64,000 bases of DNA from NCBI GenBank assembly GCA_037893225.1, contig JAZGUH010000526.1, positions 1 through 64,000 of the forward strand, read 5' to 3'. The translations under genes and the position numbers were made by a program. Shown here in pieces: positions 43,861-56,300 of this stretch; within the stretch, counting starts at the first letter, position 1, and each line of letters opens with the position of its first letter. The notes under the pieces are model-generated. The model did no database searches. It was not told the origin of the DNA and saw only the letters and a program-made list of their open reading frames with translations. This DNA comes from Hippasteria phrygiana (Eukaryota > Echinodermata > Asteroidea > Valvatida > Goniasteridae).

Positions 43861-44579
43861 TGTTGCTCAAAAACAATGGCGACCAGAAAAGCTCCACCTA
43901 CGGGTTTTCTATGTGTACGATCGGGAGTCAACAAATTATAGGCAGATCACAGTGCTGACAGAAAATTGGGCATCGCAAATAATTAAATTTCAACACATAC
44001 ATTACCTCAATATGATAGTTCAAAACATGTTTATTTAATCATAAAACAAGGCTTAAACTAGACCACAGTTGTACTGACGGGCTGAATATTTTTCGGCTAA
44101 ATGGCAACATTGAATTGAGAATTGGCCCGACTCGGATCTGACAAGTCATTTGAGGGGCGAAAAATAATTTTGCGCAACGATTTCATGACGATGCTTATGA
44201 TTTTTAAGTCAAAAATATACTTTCGTTATTTCTGGGTCTCAACACCATATTCATACCCCTTTATGTCAAAATACACATCAAAGTCAAGATATTGCATGAA
44301 AACTTAAACCGATTTTGCGTGGTTGTAATCAGAAATTTGGAAAATTTGTAGCGGCAATTTTTTCAATCTGGCGGGTCTCCAAAGTGTGGGGTGCTTAACA
44401 CAAACAAACAACTCATATCGAGATGCTAATGGGCTGTGGGATGCCCAACTATACTAGTTCACGACTAGCCCTAGAAGGACGTAGTCCGAGTAACTTGGAC
44501 CCTTTATCGCCTTTTTTAACATTTTGACATGATCTGGCGATAGTAGGGCTTAAGGTCGATGTATGCCTTCGACTAAGAA

Positions 44580-45649
44580 TTAATATAATTTGTCGAAAGA
44601 CCCAACAAAAACATCCCATTTCACCCTCAAAACGACCACCAAAATACTAGATACGCCACCTCAGATACAAGTGGAGTTCCATGATTATGATGAAGGGCCC
44701 TAACCCACCTCAATCCTCCAAAATCCTCCTTGCAGTTTTGGAGGATTTTGGAGGATTGAGGATGAATGGTATTTTTTTTTAAAGAGGATTTTTGAGGATT
44801 GAGGATGAATGGTGTTTCAAGCAGAGGATTTTGAAGGATTGAGGATGAACGGTGTTTAAAGCACATGAGGATTTTGGAGGATTGAGGATGAATGCATTTT
44901 TGGGGGCAGGGTAATCGGAGGATTTTGGAGGATTGAGGATGGTTCCTAGCAAAAAGGGTCAAGGGGGTTAGGGTTCTAAGGTTCACTTACCATCCGGATA
45001 AAAAGTGAAATTGTCTTTTCGCTGTCTGTGTACATGGCGTTCAAATCGTGACCCCTCGACCTTACATGACGTCACCCTGGCACGGTGCACACGCACACCG
45101 CGCGACAAGCCGTAGCCGGTGACTGTTTCATAAAAGGTGCAACGGACGTGTCGGTCTGATTGGAAGCTGCTGCACACCGTCTTTATAATAATGGAGATCA
45201 ATGCTGCACACGCCCGTATACCGCTACCGACTATTGTACCGTTTAGGAAACGGTCACCAGCGGCATACGATAAGCCGGGTGATGCCAACCTCTTTCCCAA
45301 GGCTTACTTTATAGAGAGCAACTGTGGTGTCGGTGAGGGTGGTGCTCGACACCATGGGAACGAGGTTGGAGCGACGCATTATGCATGCGCACGCGGGACT
45401 GACATCACGCCAGGTCAAGGGGGGTCAAGATATTTAAATCTACAGTCTTAGCGCAAGATACATGAGATAACATGTCCTGCGGGTGCTCTCCGGAATTGTA
45501 CGTTTTTTTTTTACTTTTTATCCGGATGTTAAGTGAACCTTAGTACCTGGAACTCCACTTGTATCTGAGGTGGCGTATCTAGTATTTTGGTGGTCGTTTT
45601 GAGGGTGAAATGGGATGTTTTTGTTGGGTCTTTCGACAAATTATATTAA
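44580..45649. mobile_element. TIR element with 102-bp perfect inverted repeat
   Basis: 44580-44681 and 45548-45649 are exact inverse copies over 102 bp (TTAATATAATTTGTCGAAAG outermost). The repeat resumes inside as 44975-45005 versus 45513-45543 with one mismatch. The left arm is split by a minisatellite element. The centre (45005-45510) is CpG-richer and contains no recognised gene. Confidence 0.88.
44685..44974. mobile_element. Minisatellite element inserted in the left arm
   Basis: Between GTGGAGTTCCA and CTAAGGTTCAC, which are nearly adjacent in the right arm. Bounded by CCCTAACCCACCTCAATCC and GGGGGTTAGGG; filled with GGAGGATTTTGGAGGATTGA units. Confidence 0.82.
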
Positions 45650-46089
45650 GGGGTCATCTTTTCTACATCGCGCAACGGTGATGTGTGCATGACGCGCTTT
45701 ACACAGTGTTGTGTGTGTTTGAACATTCCTTCGGTTTTCAAATGAACAACGTGAACAAAATAATGACCATCGATCCAGATTCTGTTTTTTTCTGATTTGC
45801 ATAAAATGAAAGCTCGCATTGGCCAAAAACAACATCAGACAAAATGCCAAATATCACTATATATTTAAAGCCACTGCAGCTAGGGGTTGTGCCTATTTGG
45901 GAAAAGTCGTTAATATAATTTGATTTGTTGCATCATCTAAAAATAGCTACGTGGCTACCTGCCCTACAATTTAGACGTCTGGGCATAACAAACATTGTCA
46001 GGCCAAGGAACCACACTAGGTATAATAGCGCGCCATTAATTATCCACATTCCACACATCACCGTTGCGCGATGTAGAAAAGATGACCCC
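45650..46089. mobile_element. TIR element with 38-bp perfect ends
   Basis: 45650-45687 and 46052-46089 are exact inverses starting GGGGTCATCTTTTCTACATC. It abuts the TTAA end of the previous element. A poly-C run follows (to about 46105). 440 bp, no transposase. Confidence 0.88.
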
Positions 46090-46597
46090 CCCCCCCCCCC
46101 CCCCCTTCAAAAAAAATGGTCGAGCCCCACATCTCTTCCACAACTCCACACGCATGCGCAGTCTGGTGGACTATAGTCGTCAGCTGTGTGGTACATGTTC
46201 ATCTCGGCTGAATACGTCGGTTGGTGAGTAAAAACTCTGATTTCTCAATAAATTGTCCGTTTCAATGTTCCGCAAATGTGCCGCAAAAGTCTCAAAGATC
46301 TGTAGGAGGGATTGGATAACTTTCTGGGGAGATTAACGTTTGGGAAAGTGGAATTCTAGAACATTGTAATTAACTGACCTATCAAGAGCGTATTGCAAAT
46401 CCCATTGTGGCATTGAGTTACGGGGTCCAAAAATGAATAGCGTTGTAACTTGTAAGGCTAACGGAGAGCCTTACATTTTTAGAAGTAGTGTACAACTAGG
46501 CTCTGTCGATGTCGATGACTGATATTAAAATAGCCGGTTTTGAGTCCAAGACCTTTGTGTAAGCCTAGTTACTGCGTTTTCCTACCTCCATGGTTAC
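46090..46597. other. Unassigned stretch
   Basis: Poly-C, then sequence without recognisable gene or repeat up to the next TIR element. Confidence 0.5.
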
Positions 46598-49500
46598 CAG
46601 TCCGGGAAAAGTACGAATTCGACAACGTTGTCGTTTTTAACAACCATTGTCGTATTTGACAACTTCCGGTGTACCTTAGAGTGGATTCCCCATAGCGTTG
46701 CGTTCTTCGGCGTTTCGGCCGTTTCCGTCAATTTTGCTCATGCAATGTTGCCAAAACCTCTTTGTTGCCAAACATCACATTCATTCAGTCAAATACTGGT
46801 ACTTTTACCTTAATCATGTTAATGCTTACTGTTGAATTCTAATTGTGAACACTTAGCTGCATCCAGAAATTGAATAGGCCTAGCTGCGTATAGACTTGAC
46901 AAAATCTTAGTAAATTCTTGACAATTTCTTTATCACTTCTGATAAACCATTATTTTGTATCTACACTCACAAACCCAACTACAAAAAAAAGTACAAGTTT
47001 GTCTGAAAATTATTTTGTAACAAACAAACAGACGGGAAATTATTTTCTTATTTTTTGACACATTTTAAAAGGCATTGAATCATTGTGCACTCATAAAAAA
47101 AAATATCTGAAAATTACGGCAAAATTAATTTCTGGTAACTTGGTAGTGGGTATAGGTAAACTCAAAACTTATGAACGAACATTTTCAGTATATAGATCGA
47201 GCTTGATGACATTTAATTTTTTGTGAAATTTCAGGGGAGAAGTTTGCTCAAGAAAGGCACTGGAGAAAATAAAGGACCACGCCCGGTAGAGGCTACGCTA
47301 CGGGACATTAACAATACATTCAGAGAAGAGGGGCGGGGTTGAAATAATGTGATACAGAGTTGCAAAAACGTTTTTTATTCAAAATGATTGTTTGAAAAGT
47401 AAAAAGGTCATTTTAATACAGATTTATGTGTTGCATTATAAAGTGGTTTCTTGTCGGTAAAAGTCTTTGCATATAATGTTTACATTTAGAGGCATTGGAA
47501 AACAATCTAACTGATATGTTGCAAAAGGATAAACAGTTATTCCACTTGTATATAATTATTATATTGCAGTTTTTTTATGAATAGTGTCTGCAAACTGAAA
47601 CCTGTCCGATTTTGGAACATTAAAATGGGTGTTATGTTGAAACTTTGCGTGTTGTAGTACCCTTTCTTAATGTAGTATTTTCTATTTCTAAAGGAATCAA
47701 GGATATGCTACCGGTACCATAGGTCTATTTTGTCTTGGTTAGAGGAAAACAGTAATGGAGACGAGAGAACTTTGCTTTTTAAGAAAAAGGTTTTATTAAA
47801 AAAATAAAAATAATTAAAGAAAACCAATGTTAGAACTTTACAGAACTTTGCTTTAAATAGAAAAGCATTTGGTTTTCCGAAAATGCAGACAATTATTATG
47901 GGACGCTTTTCGGACCTTTGCTTCATAAAAAAAGTCTAGTTTCTATTGAATTGTTAATCAAATTATTGACACTTGTTGTCAATGTCCTTTCATGTAGGCC
48001 TACATGGCTGAATCAGGTGCGTGGAGTAGGGCCTATCATTCCTTTTAAAGCAGGGAGAGGCTGTTTCCTGTACTCTTATACTCTGTGTAACTTGATGTCT
48101 GCAAATTCAGATGAATAGCTGAAATAGAAATCAAAGTCTCTACCAATTTGTGCTTTATATGAATTATTTATCAATTTGGGAAAATTATATAGCATAAATG
48201 AATAATTCTGAACTGATTTATTTATAACTTCCAAAACAAGGAAAGCAACAAAAAAACATTCTGGCTTGGGATCAGTTCTCTTCTCCCAGCTTGCCATAAC
48301 AGGTTGTCCCTGGACGATTTGGACTACCTCCTTGGAGGCGTGCACATGGGGCCAGCAAGGCCAATTGCCGATGACCTTGCCAGCATATGTTGGGTTTGGC
48401 GATTAGGCCTGATGGGCAGATCTGGTCTCGAGACCCACGGCCAGATCCTCCTGGATATCTTCCAGTTGTGATCACACAATTCCCATCGAATACAACAGTA
48501 GTCCATCTAAATTTAAATTTGATGATGTGATACACAGAAAAATAGAAAATAGCAAGATGAACAAAAAAAGGAAAGCTGTTTTACAAAGAGCAGGTAAGTT
48601 CAGGATCACGGCGAACATCTTTTTTTTGTCAGCAAGCTATAAGGTAAGAAATTCGTTTGTCTGGGATGTTAAAAAAAAACAAAAAACGGGCATATCCTCA
48701 ATGATACTGATAAGAGGATAAATCATTTGGAAGCAACATATGGTACATTACTAGACGTATAGGCTACCCCAATTGTTGCTATCGTCTGACTACAATAGTT
48801 CTGGAAAATGACGCCTTACAATAACCCATGCGCCCATCAAAAGAGTGTTGCCAAATGTTGATGAGAAAAGCCTGTGTTGAAAGGAATGTAGACCTAGTAC
48901 TAGGCCCCTGGCTTCGAAATCATCTTGACAAAATGAGGGGGGAAAACGATCTTTATTATTACCGTACCACCACCGCAAGTACAGGCCGATTAGTAAAGGT
49001 CCGCACATGTTGCGGCCCGTACGTACGACTGATTTTTGTATGGGTTGAACATTTTGTTTCAGAGTTATGTATGTGTTTTTTTACTCTCGTCTTGCTGTTT
49101 TCCTCTTCTTACTGTGATTCTTCTTCCAAAACCTTGTGTCTATCATCGTCAAAGTCCGTCTGGGATGCAATTTTCAGCGGTCAAAAAGTGCATTTGTTAC
49201 AGGCCGCCCGGCCGGGTGGGTAGGCCGTAGGTATTCCTCTGTTTTTATATTTCCCGCGCAATGTATGAAGCTATTCGTCACGCAGTCGCTGCAGTCTCAC
49301 ACCTGAAATGACGCTTATTTCTGTAACACAAATAAAGTCTTCTTTAAAATTAATAATTTATGTCAGAAATTTGTAGTTCTAAGTTAAAACAATTATTTTT
49401 GAATTCCAGGTGTTATTTTGTAATACCAGTAACTGAAATCATCGGAAAAGGATGGAGCCTCATGATCACGCTTTTTAACAAAATGGCGTCATACCGCTGA

Positions 49501-49752
49501 GACTTCGGATTTGCGAAAAGTAAACGAAAATTTCTTCAAAACGCATGGGCGAGTTTTGAATTTACGCGGATGGAAATGTAGGTAAAGGATTGTAAATTAA
49601 TACTATGCAATCAAAAAGTACACTTTTTGCGTAAATTTTTCACTTTTTGCGTTTGAAGTTAACATTGTCGAATACGACAACGATAATCGTTAAAATTCGA
49701 CAATGGTTGTTATAAACGACAACGTTGTCGAATTCGTACTTTTCCCGGACTG
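46598..49752. mobile_element. 3.2-kb TIR DNA transposon in CRPPA intron 1
   Basis: Ends CAGTCCGGGAAAAGTACGAA and its inverse; the inverted repeat runs about 55 bp with one or two mismatches and itself contains the palindrome GACAACGTTGTC. Flanked by TTAC on both sides (46594-46597; 49753-49756), a likely 4-bp target duplication. The interior has a GC-richer block (48270-48475), open on both strands, and a plus-strand exon-like end MNKKRKAVLQRA with AG|GTAAGT (48548-48594). I could not match either to a transposase family. Confidence 0.75.
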
Positions 49753-49756
49753 TTAC

Positions 49757-50015
49757 TGGGACTAGTCTAGTACTAAAGGTTGTTTCATATTCCAATTTTG
49801 CATGCACAGTAAAACACAGTAGGCCGCACTAACTTCAGATCTAGCACATGTCTTCGGGTTTGTTTCCCTCAGCTGTGCCTGTGGCACTGCAATCAAGATT
49901 GCCGTGGAATGTGAAACTCGCTTATGTCACAATTTCTTAGCAGATTTCTTCAAAACTTAAATTTATCTTTATCACGAAATAGATTAAGTGTCGTACAATA
50001 CAATAAGTAAATTAC
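49757..50015. other. Intron 1 start region of CRPPA
   Basis: Short AT-rich stretch between the TIR element and the exon 1 donor; nothing else seen. The region 50150-50498, where a promoter or upstream noncoding exon would lie, has no TATA box that I would defend. Confidence 0.5.
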
Positions 50016-50149
50016 CTTTGAAAGCTTTCCAGTGTATAGACAATAAGAGGTCTGCCCAACACATCGCAGTACTGCTTGGGAGTCCCTATACCTGTCCTAT
50101 GTCCACATCCGCCGGCTGGAAGAATTGCAAATGTTTGAAAATTCATCAT
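50016..50149 (-). CDS. CRPPA: CRPPA exon 1 (start codon, nucleotide-binding loop)
   Basis: Encodes the first 44 codons plus 2 bases. It reads [20 protein letters not shown] at the N-terminus, followed by TPKQY at residues 23-27 and [13 protein letters not shown] at the end. The LPAGGxGxRxG loop and the lysine of TPKQ are the CTP-binding signature of the IspD/CRPPA cytidylyltransferase fold. The start is a double ATG immediately preceded in frame by TAA, so the protein cannot extend upstream without another exon. The donor is AAAG|GTAATT. The split AGG (Arg) codon is completed by the first base of exon 2. The N-terminus is shorter than the human one, which has a non-conserved leader. Confidence 0.9.
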
Positions 50150-50498
50150 TTAGTAGTACATGCACAGTATGGCATAGGTACACACATTTTTTTAAAACAC
50201 ATGCAAACGGTCTGCATGAAGGACGCCCTCAAGTGTTCAAATCAAAATATTTTTCTAGAAAGTGCGCCCTCAATAGCACTCCGCTGAAAAAGTAAAACTG
50301 GAAGTCGTTGCTATATAGAAGGCGCCCTCATGTTTCTGGTAGGTAAAACTTGCGACCAACCCGCGAAGTGTTCCCTGTACTTGTACTTCACAAAGGAGAA
50401 AAAACGAAGACTTGGTGATCCGCACTGAATTAATTGCACTAAATGACACCTCCAACAAAATTTGACAAGGGTTTGTCTTAAGACTTAACAGTACGTAC

Positions 50499-51428
50499 TT
50501 AAAGGAACCATGCTTATCAAATTGACCGGATCACATTTTATTTCATAAATAAATTCATTTATATGTATTAAATGTGAATTAAAAGCCAAACTGGTTCAAG
50601 CGAAGTTTTAGTGTGATTATTTGCCGCTCAAACATTTACCCCCCTTTTTGAAATTTGTTGAGACTCAAATTGAGGGCGCTGTTCGTGACGTAGACCGAGG
50701 CACCGAAATTCATGGATCGACTCGATAGTCTGGACCCGGCCCGTATACACACACTAGGGCTACACGTGCAATTTCGTAAGTTGCAACAACAACTAACATC
50801 GAACTTACCCTGATTTTCTCCCTTTTAGCGAAGGCTCCTCGGGGAATGGGCCGTTTAACTGCTTTCGCCTTTATCTTATTCACATCTGTGAACTTTGTTG
50901 GGATGGCAGTGGACTTGAGCATATTTTTAATGGTCATCCCAAAGGATTTGAAAATACCAGTATCGAAACACGACGGCTCAAAGTGGTAGCTACATAACGC
51001 TGAAAAGCTGCTGGGGCCGGACCTCTTTGCTCTTGTCACCTTCACTTTCGCCGTCCAAATTCTCCGATATTTCGCTTACTCCACCCGTCGTTGTTTTGCT
51101 GCACCCAGCAGCCACACACCTTGTCGGCATGGCCGAAAAACACTATATTTTGCTTAGATTTTGGACGAAGAATTTTCGCCGTACAATGTACACACAATGC
51201 ATACCCGTGATGAATGGGTAATGTGCCTCGATCTACGTCACACACTTATGTTAATGAGGGTCCCACTCAGGGGGCGGAGTAGCTTGGACAAACATTTTCA
51301 AAAATTGTTTTCTCATATTTAATCTGGGAAATAATCGTCTCTGGACACAAAATATCATTGTCAAGATAATACTTTATTGTTTTAAGCAGGAATAATGCAA
51401 TATAAATCCTAATTCATGTTTCCTTTAA
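50499..51428 (-). mobile_element. TIR element carrying a THAP-domain exon, copy 2
   Basis: Ends TTAAAGGAACCATG (left) and CATGTTTCCTTTAA (right); 930 bp, opposite orientation to 18588-19492 and co-linear with it throughout. Lies just upstream of CRPPA exon 1. Confidence 0.72.
50809..51130 (-). pseudogene. THAP-domain exon, copy 2, frameshifted
   Basis: Begins MPTRCVAAGCSKTTTGG; a deletion after VS shifts the frame, and the later part (SALCSYHFEPSCF, STAIPTKF, RPIPRGAFAKREKIR) is open in another frame up to GG|GTAAGT. It keeps the AKRSGPSSF segment missing from copy 1 but lacks the LFPTD part that copy 1 keeps. Neither copy is intact. Confidence 0.75.
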
Positions 51429-53189
51429 TGTTTCTCCCCTCCTGTTTTCCTTGTTTCGTTATTTATTCATTTCTTTATTAATTCTGATATTCAAATATGG
51501 AGACCCATCTTTTGCAAATATCATTAAAAACAAATATAACTACACATATTATGGCACAAAACTAAATTATTTCTTAGAGAAATCGATCATTAAAAAGTAT
51601 TTTAAAATACAAAACATTTTTATTTACTATAGTATTTATTTATTGTAATTTTATTCATCTTCAATGATATAATAAAAATAGACTCTGTTTCAGTCAAAAT
51701 CACGTTATCGGTGCGTCTTACTTTGTTACTTTCTGTCCGAAGTAGCAGTTATGAGTACATGTATTACTAGTGAAACCATTGACAGAAATTAACAGGGGAA
51801 CACTTTTAGAGTGGAGCAAAGTTTGATTTCACTTGTTTTTCACAAGTTCGTTAAATCGTTCAAGTCCAACATGACTGTTACTCTATCATTAAAAATAAAC
51901 TCAACTATGGATACTTCCCGAGACAACAAAGATGTGTTTCTTTTTTCGTTTTATACATTAAAACAAATATTTCCCACCGATAAGGAATGCATAAAATCTG
52001 ATACCTGCCAACTTAAAATCAATATCTCAACATTTCAATCTGGTTTTCATCACCTTAATAATAATAATAACAACTAAATGACATTGTATTCACTGATTTA
52101 TATAAATATCACTAAATCATGTCACTAAAACATGTAACTACATGTATTATATGGAGGTACCTCCGTGGTATTGTATATTCATTCACTTATTCCTCTATTT
52201 GTCTCTTCATTTCTTAATTGTTGTCATCTTTTAAACGTTTTTTCTTTATCAATTAAAATCCCGCTCGCATTTTACACCCGATGCTGTACTTCTCGTGTGG
52301 ATTAACTGTAGCCGCACGTACGCGTTTACCTACCCAACGTTAGGGGCGCTCTTCCTAGTCGAAAATAATGACGTCATAGCGTTTCATCGGGCGCTTAACA
52401 AAAAAGATACCCAGTGTCCAATCTTCCCCCATACATGTATACGATCTTTGGCTGCACGCAACCTAAAAAAAAAAGGTGCGATATCAACAAAAAAATTCTC
52501 ACCAGAAAAATATTTCTGGAAAACACCCGATTTTAATCCTAAATGATCTCGGTTTTTGAGGGCCTCGCATAGGCGGGGGGAGGGGACGTTCCCCTCCCCA
52601 GATATCGGCCATAGTGACGTATTTTATGAAATTAATTAATATAGACGAATCCGACCTTTTTGTTATTGGTCTGTACTGGTCCGACACGACAGCCATAGCT
52701 TGTGTGCCTCCACATACCGTCCTTTTGTTAACCCCAACATCGGGTGACTCAATATAACCAATGCTTGCTGTCATACAATGTACAATGTTACTTTCAGGTG
52801 CGGATGGCCCCCCTATCATGGTCGCATTCATCCTGCTCACAAAACCATGGTCGGATTCGTCTATACAAATAGGGATAACTAAAAATTACACAAAAGTAAG
52901 ATTTAAGTTCATTTCATTTTATTGAAGGGTTTATAGTTACGATACATTACAAACTCTGCACCGTTTTCTGTTGTATGTGCAGCAAAATTCACGATGGCGC
53001 ATTGCATATTGCGCAAATAATATTTACGATTTACGATCACCAATGGCAGATCATTAGGGGCCTTTTTTTTGCTTTTTTGGCCAATGAAATCTGCAGGATT
53101 TCTTCGACAGCCATGCAAGGTTTTGGATCAGTAGAGCGTGCAAGGCCTTCAAATCCAATGAGATTTGGCGTGAACACATGGTCATACGT
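51429..53189. other. Unassigned AT-rich stretch
   Basis: Contains (AAT)n at about 52058-52073 and a local GGGGAGGGGACGTTCCCCTCCCC palindrome near 52579-52601. No gene recognised. Confidence 0.5.
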
Positions 53190-53370
53190 ACGTGTGTGGC
53201 GTCCTATTTTATGAAACTATTTAATTTTGTAACCAGGCTGAGATATGAACTAAAATAATGTGGCCTTGTAAAGGAAACAGAAACATATAATTGTAAACAA
53301 CTGCAACTGACCAAAATTAAAATAAAATTAACCCCAACTTCCGATCTATCATTCACAATGCTATAATGGT
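53190..53370. repeat. Dispersed repeat, copy 3
   Basis: GTCCTATTTTATGAAA, AAAATAATGTGGCCTTGTAA and GATCTATCATTCACAATGC match 1-600 and 12466-12880. Confidence 0.68.
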
Positions 53371-56300
53371 GAGGACGACCGTCTGAAGAGTCTGAAGAGT
53401 CCGTCGCTAGACTATAGTCAGTGTTTGGTACCAAGAAGTGTTAGCTAAATTGGGATCGTGATGGTAGATTCGTCATGCCGTGTCAACGAGGCAGCTGCGC
53501 AGCTAGCTAGTAGCAGATGAGTCGCTAGGCAACGGCCAGTTGGCAACCGAACGAAACAGTCGTTGTATCTAGGTCGACTCGGCTATTCTTTAGTCAATCG
53601 ATTCAACGTTGACGTTGATGTTCGTTCGGTTGGTGCCGCCAATGGCAAGCGGGTTCTTTTTTTGTATTTTTTTAAACCCAGGCTTTACCCATATCCCGCA
53701 CAAATACCCCATTGTGCCTTTTGTGCGCCATTTGAAGGATTGTCACAAGGCGAAGAAAGATTAAGGTATTTCGATAATTTTCCACCTTGCTCAGTGACAT
53801 TGTGGCTTTGAGATAATGGGACTTTGTGACGGCCGGGATAAATAGTTACCTTTCTCCCTTTTTGACCGAACAACAAAACGTCCAGGAAGATGGATCGCGC
53901 CTGAATCGCATCACAGATGTGACATGACGGATGCTTATGAATACGAGCTATTCTTCAAATAGAATGCAGCGCAATTTCACCACGAGGCAAGCATGCGAGC
54001 CTTTGTTAAACTAAACCCATACCTCCATCCCATCCAGATACCCCAAAAACTTAAAAGCAAAATACTTTTGTCTGAAAAGCCATTTCTTTTTTTGTGATGA
54101 AAAATTATGGCGCCTTTTCTCAGAGTCCCTTTCTGTTGTACGCCCGCAAACCTTGAACTCTCCCGCGGGAATTGTTTTCCTATTGAGAGATTTAATACTC
54201 GCCCTCCGATGTGAAACTTGTGCAGATGAAGCACGCAAGAATAGTCGCATTCTTCCATAATGGAACAACATTTGTACCAAAAATGGTTTTATATCAATAA
54301 TCGTAAATCTTCAGCGAGTATTCTTTTGTGCAATATTTGGCATTCTGACTTTTGTTGCCAAGCCATTCCATTTGGGGCTAAAAGACTTCTGTAAAACATT
54401 CCGCCAGGTAAAAACCAACATGTGTTGTGGTTTGGTAAGAATAGGGATAATCTTTGGACATAATCCTTTTTACGAAATGACGAGAAACCATTCGAAATGG
54501 AATCCGGGAGCTCACGATTCAACTGCTGTTAATGCTGTAAGTTGTAACAGCGCCACCGCGTGTTGGCTTCGGGAAATCTTGGCGTTCAGAACCAAAAGCG
54601 ACAAAATGATCTGTTTTAAACATTTCTTTTCAAAATAATTCTAACTGAGAGCTAGGGTGGAACCTGCAATCAGTTTCCTACCATTAAGGGTTATAATTTG
54701 TGTCACCAAACTTGCCAGTTGTTAATAAAATAAAGTTTTACCCCAAAAGCTGCCCAGCTATGCGGGGGGGGGGGGGGGGGGGGGGTTCGGCTTCTATTTG
54801 AATTCTTCGCTTAAATTATTGTTAGTCTTCGAAAACAAATTGACCACCCTCATAATAGCCGTCCTTAAATGGTTGGGTAAAAAGATCAGGAGAGGAAACG
54901 CCACAAATAGTAAATGAAGAATCTCGTTTCTTCTTTTGGACACCAAATTACCATAATCCTAGCATTGACAGCGTTAAGAACGACCCTAATTAGATACAAC
55001 ATTTCAATGTAAAATAAATTTGGTCTCTCTTCTTCGAAATAACGGATCCTTTTCAGGATCTACATTTACAGGTCAAAGTAAATTAATTGGGAAAATATGT
55101 CGACCACTCTTCAAGCCAATTAGTTTTACTTTATTTCATAGGATTTCCTAAAAACGGAATGGCGATCTCATTATTCAATATCAGTTTTGTAATAATTAAT
55201 TGTATTAGACTGGTTTCTGGTCTCTCGTTTCTTCCCTCGACTATGGCGACTGGTAGCGGGTAATGCTAATTTGCGACAGGTTTGTGCTAATTAGGGTTTT
55301 ATATTTATATACCAGAAATGCATTACACTGTTCTTGACCGCATCCAAAAAAGATAAACTTACCAAAACACACGTACGTTCAACAAAAAATTTGTTACATG
55401 ATTTAGATTTTAAAAAGAGAAAGAAAACAGCACCCAACTCTTAAAAAAATAGAAATTATTACTACAATCTGCATGCGCACACAAGAGCCAATCAAAAGCG
55501 CCGTATCCGAACTCTCGACTGGTCCCCAAATGTGGGTACGGGAACCAGTCTAATATTAAATTTCCTTTCATGAAGTAGTGGTGCACACTCATTTCGTGCA
55601 CGTAACTTCGTCCATCAGAATGAAAACACGCTTAAGTCGGCGTGACCACACCAGCCGACTCGGCTGTGAGCCGAGCCGCCCTGATTATTGGGAAACAGGG
55701 GGGAAAAGAGGCCGAAAAGATGAAATCAGTGGAGTGAACAGGTATTTAATTTGACTGGGACGCTTGCTTTGTGCAAAACCAAATTTTGGAAAATGGTGCA
55801 CTTTTCCCTCAAAAATCATGTGAATGTACTTTTTTTGACTGAGTGCAAATTGGCCTGCTTGCTGTGTTGATTTAGAAGGTGTTAAAAGGAACGGTTTCCC
55901 AGGTAACCGGGTTTCTAAAAGGCTGTGAATAGTGGCGTTTATCGCACCTTAAAGGCGGGTTGGGGAACGCGTTGAAATATCACCCGAAGTCAGCAAAAAA
56001 AATGTACACTGAAATGGACTGGTGGTTTCCATGAAAAGTTCTGGCGCTTTGAGTTTCAACACATTCTTCCCATCAAAAAGGATAATTTGTCTTTTATTAA
56101 TTAAAATTTTGGAATTTCAGAGAATTTCCTTCAGTTAACTGCAGGTCGGGTGCGTACAAGGGAGGCTCTACAATTTAGAATTTCGTTTTGCTTCAAAGGA
56201 AAGAAACATAATAATGTTCCCTGATGAATATGCTGCGGGGAATGTTCTTTCATGCCGGACAAGGTGATGGCGTCACAGCATCTTTGATATCACCATCTTC

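Larger units (their letters stand above)
2190..50149 (-). other. CRPPA: CRPPA (ISPD) gene span, minus strand
   Basis: Whole extent of the spliced gene, from the exon 1 start codon to the tentative stop. CRPPA makes CDP-ribitol from CTP and ribitol-5-phosphate; FKTN and FKRP use CDP-ribitol to extend the alpha-dystroglycan glycan. Ten exons were placed by hand. Every junction has GT-AG borders and all phases agree, and the sum is 1284 nt (427 codons plus stop). Exons 1-6 carry the IspD-type cytidylyltransferase domain, including the nucleotide-binding loop, TPKQY, the HDAVRPF loop and the late lysine. Exons 7-10 are the less conserved C-terminal domain. Introns of 0.1 to 11 kb are packed with transposable elements. 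About 35-40 residues expected between exons 6 and 7 were not located. Confidence 0.88.

Noticed and set aside
44983..45451. Open frames on both strands between the 102-bp arms
   Set aside because: Short, overlapping on opposite strands, inside a mobile element, with no recognisable domain.
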